DNA from: Paenibacillus camelliae
GTDB taxonomy: Bacteria > Bacillota > Bacilli > Paenibacillales > Paenibacillaceae
Length of the DNA stretch: 64,000 bases
Direction of reading: 5' to 3'
Assembly: GCF_023715345.1 (NCBI RefSeq)
Contig: NZ_JAMBNY010000001.1
Coordinates: 1,178,001 to 1,242,000 of the forward strand
The translations under genes were made by a program, and so were the position numbers. How positions within the stretch are numbered: the stretch's first letter is position 1; every line of letters begins with the position of its first letter. The notes under the pieces were generated by a model. The model was not told the DNA's origin, did not search any database, and was given only the letters and a program-made list of their open reading frames with translations. Positions 1 to 8,158 of this stretch are shown here, in pieces.

Positions 1-493
1 CAATAAGAAATACGGGGACTCGATCATTATGAATGTGCACCTCATCACCAGCATGACAGCGATCGATCGCAGCTAGCGTACGCATCATAGGCTTTGGTGG
101 CTCAAGTCCACGGTTGTCTAGCCGAATGATCTTACTATCCTTTGCAGGCTCATCATCAAAGTTAATCTGATCAGTTTCTGCACCCTCTTGCAACCGAATA
201 TCATTCTCAATTAATATATCTTCTTTACTATCATCTTCGAGCCAATGCTTATTGCTCTTATGGACAAATGTCGTGATCCAGTGCTCCTTGCTTATTTGTT
301 CAGCTTTGCCGATTAGCCCCTTCATCTTTAGCAGGCCGAGCAGCGGTGTCGGCTTGAATGTAGCATGCAGCAGGAAAATCTCCTTTTTATCGAGCGTCTT
401 TACCGTATCCATAATAAGCTGAAATGGCTCTAGCTTTTTTCGCAAGTGAGGTCGAACATCAAGCTCAACGACGTTAGCTTCTTTTCTCTCCAT
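1..493 (-). CDS. DUF2249 domain protein (3' end beyond window)
   Basis: The reading frame is open from an ATG at 491-493 to the left edge of the window, so the C-terminus is missing; 164 codons are visible. GGAGG lies 8 nt before the ATG. The N-terminal part (VELDVRPHLRKKLEPF near residues 9-24) and the visible C-terminal part (HIHNDRVPVFL) both resemble DUF2249, which suggests two tandem copies joined by an acidic linker. DUF2249 proteins often sit beside nitrite/nitric oxide respiration genes, but their biochemical role is not established. It is the last visible gene of the nirK-ylbF-like-crp series on the minus strand, 107 nt after the regulator, so co-transcription is likely. No signal peptide or membrane segment is seen, so it is probably cytoplasmic. 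Confidence 0.75.
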   Translation of the reverse strand, partial: MERKEANVVELDVRPHLRKKLEPFQLIMDTVKTLDKKEIFLLHATFKPTPLLGLLKMKGLIGKAEQISKEHWITTFVHKSNKHWLEDDSKEDILIENDIRLQEGAETDQINFDDEPAKDSKIIRLDNRGLEPPKPMMRTLAAIDRCHAGDEVHIHNDRVPVFLI

Positions 494-600
494 AATTGTG
501 CGCCTCCTTTACATTACTAAGCGACGAGCTTATTTACTTCTTGCTGATTTTCACTTGGAATACTGTTGGACCTTGTTCAATTTACTTGATAAGCTCAAAT

Positions 601-1293
601 TTATTTAGTTTCCCGAAGCTGCTTTAACGCCTCTAGATCCTTCACAATAATACGATTTCGTTCTACTTGAATCAGGCCTTCCTTATTTAATTGGCTAAGC
701 AGGCGATTAACTGATTCTCTCGTTGTGCCAACACAATTGGCAAACTCTTGGTTTGTTACCGGCAAATTTATCGTAATAACCTCAGCTTTACTAAGCCCAT
801 GCTGCTCAGCTAGCAGTAGTAAAAAGGAAAGAATGCGATGCTTTACATCGAGCTCAGACAGCATTTGCAGCTTATCTTGAAGCTCTTTAATTTTATCTCC
901 CATCACACGCATCATCTTTATAGCAATGCTAGGCATTTGCATCATGAGGCCTTCAAACGTTGCAACGGATATTGCTAACAACGAGGTTTCCACAATGGCT
1001 TCTGCAGTAGCAGGGTAAGGATTAGCATTAAACAATCCAGTGTGTGGAAACATGTCACCAGCCTTCAGAAAGGATACGATTTGCTCATGTCCGCTCTCAT
1101 CAGTTTTATAGGTTTTGATAAGACCCTCTTGGATGAAATAAACTGCTTCCTTATGACTGCCTTCCGTAAATATGATGGACTTTTTTGCTGCGATGCGCTG
1201 ACTGCAAATTTCTTCTACCTGCCTCAGCTCCTCATCGTTCAGATCCTGGAACAGCATAAAATCCTTTAGCATTCGGTTCGTACTTTTCGTCAT
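601..1293 (-). CDS. Crp/Fnr-family transcriptional regulator
   Basis: This 230-residue protein has an N-terminal cyclic-nucleotide-binding-type beta-barrel (about residues 12-125), a long dimerisation helix (about 125-155) and a C-terminal winged helix with the recognition helix in TTRESVNRLLSQL (about 190-202). Only two cysteines are visible (in EEIC and FANCVG). The cysteine cluster of a classical [4Fe-4S] Fnr is therefore absent, and it more likely senses another signal, as NnrR, Dnr or ArcR types do. It follows the YlbF-like gene by 43 nt and lies in the nirK operon, so it is a plausible activator of nitrite reduction genes. A Crp/Fnr-type box occurs upstream of nirK at 2825-2840. The ligand cannot be read from the sequence. 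Confidence 0.88.
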   Translation of the reverse strand: MTKSTNRMLKDFMLFQDLNDEELRQVEEICSQRIAAKKSIIFTEGSHKEAVYFIQEGLIKTYKTDESGHEQIVSFLKAGDMFPHTGLFNANPYPATAEAIVETSLLAISVATFEGLMMQMPSIAIKMMRVMGDKIKELQDKLQMLSELDVKHRILSFLLLLAEQHGLSKAEVITINLPVTNQEFANCVGTTRESVNRLLSQLNKEGLIQVERNRIIVKDLEALKQLRETK

Positions 1294-1336
1294 AGGCTAC
1301 CTCTTTCGTTCATCGTTCATTAGGCTAACGATAAAG

Positions 1337-1750
1337 TTAATGTCCACCACAAGCACCGCCGCAGCCGCAGCCTTCCTTCTTCAATTCACTTAGCTCTGGC
1401 AATCTGTCAAACTCGATCGTTTTGTTGTAAAATTGGCTCATTAGACGGTGCAGCTTACCAAACTCCTGCTCGGCGTATAAATATTGGCGAATAACTGGAT
1501 TTTCATATAAAGCCATCTCCTCCTGCTCATAACTACGAAGCTCCTCAGCTGTTAACTGCTCCCTTTCTTCCTTCTGTTCCAGCTCCTGCTGATGCTGTAA
1601 GAAACGCTTATATTGCTGTACAGCTTCCTCGTCATGGACGAATTGATTAATCATTGCTCGTAAGCTTTTATACGACTCCTGCTGGAGCAGCTCCTTGCAT
1701 AGCTCTGCCACTTTATCAATTAAGGTTTGATTAGCTAGTGTAATAATCAT
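1337..1750 (-). CDS. YlbF/YmcA-family protein with Cys-rich C-terminal tail
   Basis: The protein has 137 residues and is almost entirely helical and highly charged (many E/Q/K), as in the Com_YlbF family. In Bacillus subtilis the paralogues YlbF and YmcA form a complex with YaaT that carries iron-sulphur clusters and affects RNA processing and development. The last eleven residues, GCGCGGACGGH, hold three cysteines (128, 130, 134) and a terminal His, an obvious metal-binding pattern. The gene lies 33 nt after nirK and 43 nt before the Crp/Fnr gene. This placement suggests a paralogue dedicated to nitrite reduction or its regulation rather than the housekeeping YlbF. The function is inferred only from family and context. 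Confidence 0.8.
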   Translation of the reverse strand: MIITLANQTLIDKVAELCKELLQQESYKSLRAMINQFVHDEEAVQQYKRFLQHQQELEQKEEREQLTAEELRSYEQEEMALYENPVIRQYLYAEQEFGKLHRLMSQFYNKTIEFDRLPELSELKKEGCGCGGACGGH

Positions 1751-1783
1751 CCTTTTTCCTCCTTAGTTTTTCTTTGATAGCCA

Positions 1784-2740
1784 CTACTCTGTTACTCTAA
1801 TCTTTCCTATTGCTCCTTTAGCTGCATGATTGAGCTGATGTGTTAGAAATGAATATTCTCCAGCTTCCGTCACCGTAAACTCAACAATCGCTCCACCGCC
1901 TGCTGGGAGCATAACCGTCTGCATCCCCTTCAATACATTGCTCGGATTACCGTCCAAATAAACGGTATCCATTATCGTCCCTACGACATGGAACGAGGAA
2001 ACCTCATTAGGGCCAGCGTTAGCTACATATAATCTAATCTTCTCCCCAGCTTTAGCCTCTAAAGGATTGTTCGTTAACGCTTGAGCACTTCCATTAAATA
2101 CAACATATTGCGGCTCTCCATTTTCCAGTGCTTCATAATCGTCATAGGGATACCACTCACTTTGTACGATCGTATATTCACGATCAACCTCATCATCTGT
2201 AGGGTAGCCTAGCTCTGGCTCAACGATAATAACGCCATACATCCCATTAGCTACATGAAGAATCATTGGTGCGGTACCGCAGTGATACATAAACACTCCA
2301 GGACTGTTAGCAGGATATACAAAGCTCCCTTCCTCGTCTGGCATAACATCGAGAAATTTTTCACTTGGTGCAGCATGCACAGCGTGAAAGTCCATGGAAT
2401 GCGGAACATTCGGATCTAAGTTCTTTAACGTGAAATGAATCGTATCTCCTTGCTTAACTGTTAACACAGGGCCAGGTACGGTTCCATTGAAGGTCCAAGC
2501 ATTAAAGATCTCTCCCTCGGATATTTCAATATTTGTTACTTGCGAGGTCATCTCAATATACACATCATCTCCATCACGAGTAATGACTGGATCGACAGGA
2601 GGTTGATCAATCAACGTTTGCGAAGCTGTAGCTGAGCTCGAGACTTCATTGGGTTCCTTCTTTGAAGTAATTGCACATCCAGCAAGAACGACAACAATCA
2701 ACAACAGCAACCATAGCTGCATCATATAACGTTTTTTCAT
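1784..2740 (-). CDS. nirK: Copper-containing nitrite reductase, lipoprotein
   Basis: NirK reduces nitrite to nitric oxide outside the membrane using type 1 and type 2 copper centres. The start is the ATG at 2738-2740, preceded by GGAGGGAG; the frame extends further upstream but without a better site. The 318-residue protein begins with a lipoprotein signal (lipobox LAGC, Cys22). Two cupredoxin domains follow. All expected ligands are visible: H114 and H119 in HSMDFH with catalytic D117, H153-C154 in MYHCGTAP, H162, M167, the second catalytic His H251 in SFHVVGT, and type 2 His H301. The short loop after the type 1 Cys (YHCGTAPM) resembles the NirK of Gram-positive Geobacillus. It is the first gene of the operon. 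Laccase-type oxidases are unlikely given two domains and this ligand spacing. Confidence 0.92.
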   Translation of the reverse strand: MKKRYMMQLWLLLLIVVVLAGCAITSKKEPNEVSSSATASQTLIDQPPVDPVITRDGDDVYIEMTSQVTNIEISEGEIFNAWTFNGTVPGPVLTVKQGDTIHFTLKNLDPNVPHSMDFHAVHAAPSEKFLDVMPDEEGSFVYPANSPGVFMYHCGTAPMILHVANGMYGVIIVEPELGYPTDDEVDREYTIVQSEWYPYDDYEALENGEPQYVVFNGSAQALTNNPLEAKAGEKIRLYVANAGPNEVSSFHVVGTIMDTVYLDGNPSNVLKGMQTVMLPAGGGAIVEFTVTEAGEYSFLTHQLNHAAKGAIGKIRVTE

Positions 2741-2824
2741 CTTTGCTCCCTCCATCTCGTTCGTTATAATCCAAGGTTTGATTTTCTCTATACGTATACG
2801 ATACGACAGAGCTAAACTATAAAG

Positions 2825-2840
2825 TGTGATGAGGAACACA
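2825..2840 (-). promoter_or_regulatory. Candidate Crp/Fnr-type operator upstream of nirK
   Basis: The plus strand reads TGTGATGAGGAACACA, which is TGTG-N8-CACA and differs from TGTGA-N6-TCACA at one inner position. It lies about 85-100 nt upstream of the nirK start. A minus-strand -10-like hexamer TATCGT (2798-2803) would place the box centre near -41 from a start around 2791, the usual position for activation by this family. The match is by eye; the divergent SGNH gene could also be affected. Confidence 0.45.
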
Positions 2841-2987
2841 TTTTTCGAACTGTCACTAATCCGTAATAAATATCCTTCCTATGAAATTATTTAGTTTTAT
2901 CAGTAAAATCCATGCTTTGAGAGGTTTTTATTTTAGTCAGATTACGATAAGATGTGCAGATAATGCGATAGAAAGGAAGACATCAAT

Positions 2988-4667
2988 ATGAGCAATCAAA
3001 AAGAGCGCAAAGGCTTTTACATTATGCTTGATTCAATGATTGAGGCATCTCCTAAACCGGATGGAAAATTTGTACAGGACATATATTTGGAAGGTCGACT
3101 TGTTGATTTAGCAAAATATACAGGTGGAGTTACCGATGAGAGTATCCTGCAATTGCTGAAAAACTGTGAAGGATTTCAACAATTCGTTCACAGCATTGGT
3201 GTATCCATTACCACACAAGAGGCTTCAAGCGACGTTATCTTTACACTAGAAAATTGGGGGAAAACAAGTAAATATGAATCTGGCTCTCGTATGAGTGTAA
3301 AATGTCCTGCTGATGGGACAGAAATGATCATAAATGTGAGCGATTTCAATTTATCTGCCGAGGATGATGTTCCAGGTAAATTTACATTTGAATTCCAGCA
3401 GGCTGGGTTGCTTGCAACCGCAAACGTAATCTTCTACGTCAATGAAGGCTATGATGTACCTAAGCTTGAAGCTGATGAGCCTGTTGATTTTCAATCACGA
3501 GCTTACGAGAATATGATTAGCCGATCCTTGTTACATCAGGGGAACAATAAACGTCTAAAGGCTGCGATCGAGAAAGCTAAAAGAGGAGAAGATGTAACAA
3601 TCGCTTATATTGGCGGGTCCATTACACAAGGTGCAGGTGCCAAGCCGATCAACCATGCATGCTATGCTTACCAATCGTACAGCATCTTCAAAAGGCTATT
3701 TGGGCAACATGGAGGCGAGCATATTCACTTTATTAAAGCAGGAGTAGGTGGTACCCCATCTGAGCTTGGAATGCTACGCTATGAGCGAGATGTGCTGAAA
3801 AACGGAGCGGTGCAGCCGGACATCGTCATTGTGGAGTTTGCCGTTAACGATGCCGACGATGAAACTGCTGGTAAATGCTACGAAAGCCTTGTGCTTAAAG
3901 CACTTTCTGCTGGCAATGAGCCTGCAGTTATTTTACTGTTCAGCGTATTCATTAATGACTGGAACCTGCAGGATCGATTGGCCCCAGTAGGCTTCCATTA
4001 TGATCTTCCTATGGTTAGCGTAAAGGACGCTGTTGTTGAGCAGTTTTATTTATCGAAAGCAGAGGGCAATGTTGTTACGAAAAGACAGTACTTCTATGAC
4101 AGCTATCATCCAACGAATACTGGTCATACGATTATGGCTGACAGTCTTGGTTATCTGTTTGCCGAGACGGACCGTGCTGCGATAAGTGTACAGGATATTG
4201 AGCTAAACAAAGCACCGGTAATCGGCAATGACTTTGTCACGGTTCGTTTGTTGGATAGAGAAAGCAATACGCATGTTGCACACATCGTAGAAGGCAGCTT
4301 CAGTGCTGTCGATACAGAGCTGCAACTGGCTGAAATGGACGATCAACCACACGGTACACCGCAGTTTCCTTACAACTGGATGCATACAGACAGCTCCGGC
4401 AACGATAGCTTTATGATGAAGATCAGCAGCAAAGCACTGCTGCTAATTTACAAGGATTCTGGCAATCAGGCATTTGGCAGCGCACAAATTTTGATTGATG
4501 GAGAGATTGTAAAAACGGTCGATCCGCTTGCAATCAGCTGGACTCATTGCCATGCCGTTATCCTTTATAATGAGCAGTACTCAAGCGAGCATACCGTCGA
4601 AATACGGATGGATCCAGAGCATAAGCAGAAGCACTTTACAATACTCGGATTTGGTTATGTTGAATAA
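2988..4667 (+). CDS. SGNH/GDSL-family hydrolase, probable carbohydrate esterase
   Basis: This 559-residue protein has three parts: an N-terminal beta-rich region (about 1-180), an SGNH hydrolase domain (about 195-385) and a C-terminal beta-sandwich-like region (about 400-559). The SGNH blocks are clear: block I AYIGGSITQGAG with the nucleophile Ser near residue 210, block II GVGGTPSE (about 252), block III EFAVND (about 282) and the Asp/His pair in YDSYHPTNTGH (about 371). Such proteins remove acetyl or other ester groups from plant polysaccharides. No signal peptide is visible, so the substrate is probably an imported oligosaccharide. A GAAAGGAAG ribosome binding site precedes the ATG. An AraC regulator follows 93 nt downstream on the same strand and may control it. 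Confidence 0.8.
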   Translation: MSNQKERKGFYIMLDSMIEASPKPDGKFVQDIYLEGRLVDLAKYTGGVTDESILQLLKNCEGFQQFVHSIGVSITTQEASSDVIFTLENWGKTSKYESGSRMSVKCPADGTEMIINVSDFNLSAEDDVPGKFTFEFQQAGLLATANVIFYVNEGYDVPKLEADEPVDFQSRAYENMISRSLLHQGNNKRLKAAIEKAKRGEDVTIAYIGGSITQGAGAKPINHACYAYQSYSIFKRLFGQHGGEHIHFIKAGVGGTPSELGMLRYERDVLKNGAVQPDIVIVEFAVNDADDETAGKCYESLVLKALSAGNEPAVILLFSVFINDWNLQDRLAPVGFHYDLPMVSVKDAVVEQFYLSKAEGNVVTKRQYFYDSYHPTNTGHTIMADSLGYLFAETDRAAISVQDIELNKAPVIGNDFVTVRLLDRESNTHVAHIVEGSFSAVDTELQLAEMDDQPHGTPQFPYNWMHTDSSGNDSFMMKISSKALLLIYKDSGNQAFGSAQILIDGEIVKTVDPLAISWTHCHAVILYNEQYSSEHTVEIRMDPEHKQKHFTILGFGYVE

Positions 4668-4760
4668 ATGTGAATATATATAAATTGAGGGCTTGAAATT
4701 CTCGTATCATTCGATATATTGAAGGTATGTTCCGTACTTGTTCAATAGGAGTGAGTGCAC

Positions 4761-5639
4761 TTGGCTATGAGATTCGTCGCTAACGCTACTCTGAATGAGG
4801 AGCCACTATATTTTGCTTATAGACGAAGCAGCTCTAATAATCAGCTTAAAGAAACGTTTCACTCTCATCGTGGTACAGAAATTTTATTCATTCATCAAGG
4901 CAAAGGCACGATGATCGTCAATAACATCAGCTATGACATCAGACCCGGAATGCTATGTATATTTCAGCCCTTTCAGCTTCACCATCTTAAGCTGGATTAT
5001 TCTGACCAGCAAGTCTTTGAACGCTCGCTCGCAACCTTTGAACCAAGCATGTTCGAGTGCTATTTTGAGCAATGGCCTGCTCTACATGCGTTTTACAAGC
5101 ATATTAACTTAAGCGAGCTAGAATCTCCCTGTATTTATGATATAGAGGAGAATCACGAGCTCGTAACGGTATTTTTAGGCATGCAGCAAAAGCTTATAAG
5201 CTTACCGGAGACGGAACAGCTCGAGGAGGTTTCTTTGTTTCTTATCTCCCTGTTCCGTAGTCTTAAGCCATTATGGATGAAGCAGCAAGCAAACAGCGTG
5301 CCGTTCCGCACACGCAAAAATCATCAGGTCGAGCATATGCTGCATTGGATCGAGAAGCATTATACAGCTCCTTTCCAGCTGCAAAGCATGGCTAAGGCGC
5401 TGCATCTATCGCCCTATCATTTGTCACATCTGTTCAAAGAGATGGTCGGGATTAGTATTACTGATTACATTGCTACACGTAGAATACATCAGGCAGTCAC
5501 ACTGCTCACAACTACGGATAAGTCGATCCAACTGATTGCAGAGGAAATTGGAATAACGAACACCTCTTATTTTTGCAAATTTTTCAAGTCTCGTATGGGG
5601 ATAACTCCACATCAATATCGTAAAAAGTGGAACAAGTAA
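4761..5639 (+). CDS. AraC-family transcriptional regulator (cupin N-terminus)
   Basis: An AraC regulator with a cupin-like sugar-sensing N-terminus (about residues 20-100; the HSHRGTEILFIHQG stretch is typical) and two C-terminal helix-turn-helix motifs (about 190-290) ending in the AraC signature around FCKFFKSRMGITPHQYRK. I chose the TTG at 4761 because AGGAGTGA at 4747-4754 is well spaced for it; a GTG at 4755 would be too close and an ATG at 4767 is a weaker alternative. It follows the SGNH esterase in the same direction and converges with two Gfo/Idh dehydrogenases, so it probably responds to a sugar handled by these genes. A 15-bp terminator hairpin separates it from them. Confidence 0.88.
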   Translation: MAMRFVANATLNEEPLYFAYRRSSSNNQLKETFHSHRGTEILFIHQGKGTMIVNNISYDIRPGMLCIFQPFQLHHLKLDYSDQQVFERSLATFEPSMFECYFEQWPALHAFYKHINLSELESPCIYDIEENHELVTVFLGMQQKLISLPETEQLEEVSLFLISLFRSLKPLWMKQQANSVPFRTRKNHQVEHMLHWIEKHYTAPFQLQSMAKALHLSPYHLSHLFKEMVGISITDYIATRRIHQAVTLLTTTDKSIQLIAEEIGITNTSYFCKFFKSRMGITPHQYRKKWNK

Positions 5640-5675
5640 TTACTCCCGTCCCATTATTGTTATTAATTAGTAATT

Positions 5676-5722
5676 AAAAAGCTCGAGCTGCCAGATTCAT
5701 TGAACCCGCAGCTCGAGCTTTT
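5676..5722. terminator. Bidirectional rho-independent terminator
   Basis: A perfect 15-bp stem (5677-5691 with 5708-5722; arms AAAAGCTCGAGCTGC and GCAGCTCGAGCTTTT) encloses a 16-nt loop. A/T runs at both ends serve both directions. It sits between the convergent AraC gene and the Gfo/Idh gene. Confidence 0.9.
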
Positions 5723-5724
5723 AT

Positions 5725-6801
5725 CTATTCGATCTGTGTCGCGTTAGACTGAGCAATGACGCTTAATTCTGCCGCCTTGAAGGCATGCTCCTGTGTCATC
5801 GCATTCTCAGTGCGATGTATGCAGTCAAGGATCAGCTGTCCAAAGTAAGGATAACCGACCTGCCCAGATATATTCAAGCGATGCTCCCCTTCGCCATTAA
5901 CGAGGTACACATTACCTGAACCTTGCTCTCTTCCGATATCCACATATTTTCTCAGTTCAATATAGCCTTCTGTCCCTAGTATAACGGTACGTCCATCTCC
6001 CCAAGTTGAAAGACCATCTGGTGTAAACCAGTCTACACGGAAATATCCTGTAGCTCCGTTATCAGCAACTAAGGTTGCATCGCCAAAATCCTCGAATTTC
6101 ACATGTTGTTTGTTATGATAATTCGCTATTTTACTATGCACAACCTCAGCATTTTTCGCGCCTGTATAATATAAAAATTGCTCGATTTGATGACTGCCGA
6201 TATCACATAGAATACCGCCAAATCTATCTCTATCAAAAAACCAATGCGGTCGGTGCTTCGCATTAAGTCGGTGAGGTCCTAAGCCAAGCACCTGAATAAC
6301 ACGACCAATAGCTCCCTGATCAATAAGCTGCCCAGCGTATACTGCACTTTCTACGTGCAGACGCTCGCTATAATAGACTGCATACTTTCGATTTGTTTCA
6401 GCTACTTTTTGCTTCGCCCGCTCCAGCTGCTCTAAGGTGGTTAGCGGCGCTTTATCTGCAAAGTAATCCTTGCCATGTGACATCGCACGAAGCCCTACAT
6501 CGCAGCGATCCGATGGAATAGCTGCACTAGCGACGAGCGCAATTCGTTCATCCTGCAAAATCTCTTGCTCTGAGCGTGCCACCTTTACTGTAGGGTATTT
6601 CTGCTGAAACGCTGCGACCTTCGCTGGATCTGGATCATATACCCAATCCAGCTGAGCACCAGCTTCAATAAGTCCATTGCACATTCCATAAATATGTCCG
6701 TGATCCAGTCCTATTGCTGCTATGCGAAATTCTCCTGGTGAAACAACTGGGTTAGGCTTTCCTTTAGGCGCATAAAACATTCCGCTCTTATTATCCATCA
6801 T
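5725..6801 (-). CDS. Gfo/Idh/MocA-family oxidoreductase (divergent motifs)
   Basis: A 358-residue NAD(P)-dependent dehydrogenase-like protein with an N-terminal Rossmann fold and a C-terminal alpha/beta domain. The nucleotide loop reads AAIGLDHGHIYG instead of the usual GxGxxG, and the usual EKP motif is replaced by DKAP (in FADKAPLTT). The predicted fold is kept, for example GGILCDIGSHQIEQFLYYTG around residues 195-214. Homologues in sugar catabolic clusters oxidise or epimerise sugars or inositols, but the altered motifs make cofactor use uncertain. It lies 33 nt downstream of another Gfo/Idh gene, and the pair is probably one transcript. The ATG at 6801 carries an extra Met (MMDNK); either Met could initiate. 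Confidence 0.82.
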   Translation of the reverse strand: MMDNKSGMFYAPKGKPNPVVSPGEFRIAAIGLDHGHIYGMCNGLIEAGAQLDWVYDPDPAKVAAFQQKYPTVKVARSEQEILQDERIALVASAAIPSDRCDVGLRAMSHGKDYFADKAPLTTLEQLERAKQKVAETNRKYAVYYSERLHVESAVYAGQLIDQGAIGRVIQVLGLGPHRLNAKHRPHWFFDRDRFGGILCDIGSHQIEQFLYYTGAKNAEVVHSKIANYHNKQHVKFEDFGDATLVADNGATGYFRVDWFTPDGLSTWGDGRTVILGTEGYIELRKYVDIGREQGSGNVYLVNGEGEHRLNISGQVGYPYFGQLILDCIHRTENAMTQEHAFKAAELSVIAQSNATQIE

Positions 6802-6834
6802 CAGCTCTTCCTTCCTATATTTTCTCCAGAATCA

Positions 6835-8022
6835 TTACTCACTCTTGCCACTCTTAGATGAACGATCACTTGCTCCAGAAAGACTGCCTGTAGTAATCGC
6901 TAAGTCAGCGAAGTTTTCAACATGGCTTTTCTTCTCGTAAAAGTATGTCGCGTTTTTCAATATTCCTTCTCGTGTATAGAAGGGATCGTCTGGCTGTAGC
7001 GGCAGCTTCACGCTTTGACCAGTGCTTGCAGATTTATAAATGCTCATAATGAGCTCCAACGTTTCACGTCCACTAATACCATCTATGAGCACAGGTGCGC
7101 CTGTCTCAATTGCTGTCAATACATTGTCAATCTGAGCAGCATGCCCTTCGTGTTGAAGATCCTGCATGCCATCATAATACTGTTGAATCTCTTGCTCAAG
7201 CTGTGAATCTCGTTCAGGAAAACCATTGGGCTTACTAACCGATGCAGTAAGCTTCCATGGCACGGACACACGAGCATTTGATCCTTGGAAAATAAGCTGC
7301 TGCTCTTCTCCATGATGAACGACCGAGCTTGTAATCTGTCCAAGCGTTCCATCTGGAAAACGTAGCATGGCGATCGATAAATCTTCAATCTCAGCATTAT
7401 CGTGTGCAACATTGCTCATAAATGCTTGTACTTCACTTGGACGACCACGCATCCATAGCAGAGCGTCGATATGGTGTACTGCATGATTCAAGGTTGGACC
7501 TCCGCCTTCCTTCTCCCATGTTCCACGCCACCATAGATCATAGTAGCAATGCCCGCGCCACCAATAAGAGTCTACTTGTGTATGAAGGATTTTCCCTGCT
7601 AAGCCACTGTCCAGTACTGACTTCAGCTTCATCATTGGATTTCTAAAACGGTTCTGTGCAATAACGGACACGATCTTACCATTGTTAGAGGCTGCCTCAT
7701 TAATCTCATCACATTCCTTAAGTGAGGAAGCCATCGGTTTTTCTATAATGACATTACTACCTGCATTTAAGAAATCAATAGCGATTTCCGCATGTGAATA
7801 TGGAGGCGTGCAAATCGACACCAGATCGATATCCTCCAGCAGCAGCTCCTTATAATCCTGCAAAGCTTTTGCTTCAAGACCATATTTCTCTATTCTTTGT
7901 TGAGCCTTATCAACGTACAGATCACATATCGCTACGATGCTGCAACGGTCCTTGAAGTTCAAATATCCTTCGATATGTGCTGTAGAAATCGCCCCTGCTC
8001 CAATAATTGCAACCTTTAACAT
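6835..8022 (-). CDS. Gfo/Idh/MocA-family dehydrogenase
   Basis: This 395-residue oxidoreductase has a canonical N-terminal Rossmann motif (VAIIGAGAISTAHIEGY, residues 4-20), the EKPMASS motif near residue 95 and a C-terminal substrate domain with a GGGPTLNHAVHHIDALLW stretch typical of the family. It probably oxidises or reduces a monosaccharide or cyclitol using NAD(H) or NADP(H) in the cytoplasm. The last 25 or so residues are Ser/Gly-rich and probably disordered. It is the first gene of a two-gene unit with the more divergent Gfo/Idh protein. The neighbouring AraC/esterase pair suggests a sugar catabolic role; the substrate is unknown. Confidence 0.87.
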   Translation of the reverse strand: MLKVAIIGAGAISTAHIEGYLNFKDRCSIVAICDLYVDKAQQRIEKYGLEAKALQDYKELLLEDIDLVSICTPPYSHAEIAIDFLNAGSNVIIEKPMASSLKECDEINEAASNNGKIVSVIAQNRFRNPMMKLKSVLDSGLAGKILHTQVDSYWWRGHCYYDLWWRGTWEKEGGGPTLNHAVHHIDALLWMRGRPSEVQAFMSNVAHDNAEIEDLSIAMLRFPDGTLGQITSSVVHHGEEQQLIFQGSNARVSVPWKLTASVSKPNGFPERDSQLEQEIQQYYDGMQDLQHEGHAAQIDNVLTAIETGAPVLIDGISGRETLELIMSIYKSASTGQSVKLPLQPDDPFYTREGILKNATYFYEKKSHVENFADLAITTGSLSGASDRSSKSGKSE

Positions 8023-8117
8023 GTCAATCCTCCATTCGTTTATCTATGATTTCATGCTTGCACTATCACTATAAACGAAGCAGTAAACACATTGTCCTGC
8101 TATAAGGCTACAAAAAT

Positions 8118-8158
8118 AACGCTATGTTGCGGAAATTTTACTTTCGCAGCATAGCGTT
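8118..8158 (-). terminator. Rho-independent terminator of the BlaI-like gene
   Basis: A 14-bp stem (8118-8131 with 8145-8158, one G-U pair) has a 13-nt loop that contains the stop codon of the BlaI/MecI-type gene. On the minus strand it is followed by ATTTTTG. The last codons of the gene form one arm. Confidence 0.8.

Noticed and set aside
586..598. TTGA-N5-TCAA dyad before the DUF2249 gene, like an Fnr box
   Set aside because: The spacing is one base short of the TTGAT-N4-ATCAA consensus and it overlaps the end of the regulator gene region without promoter elements.
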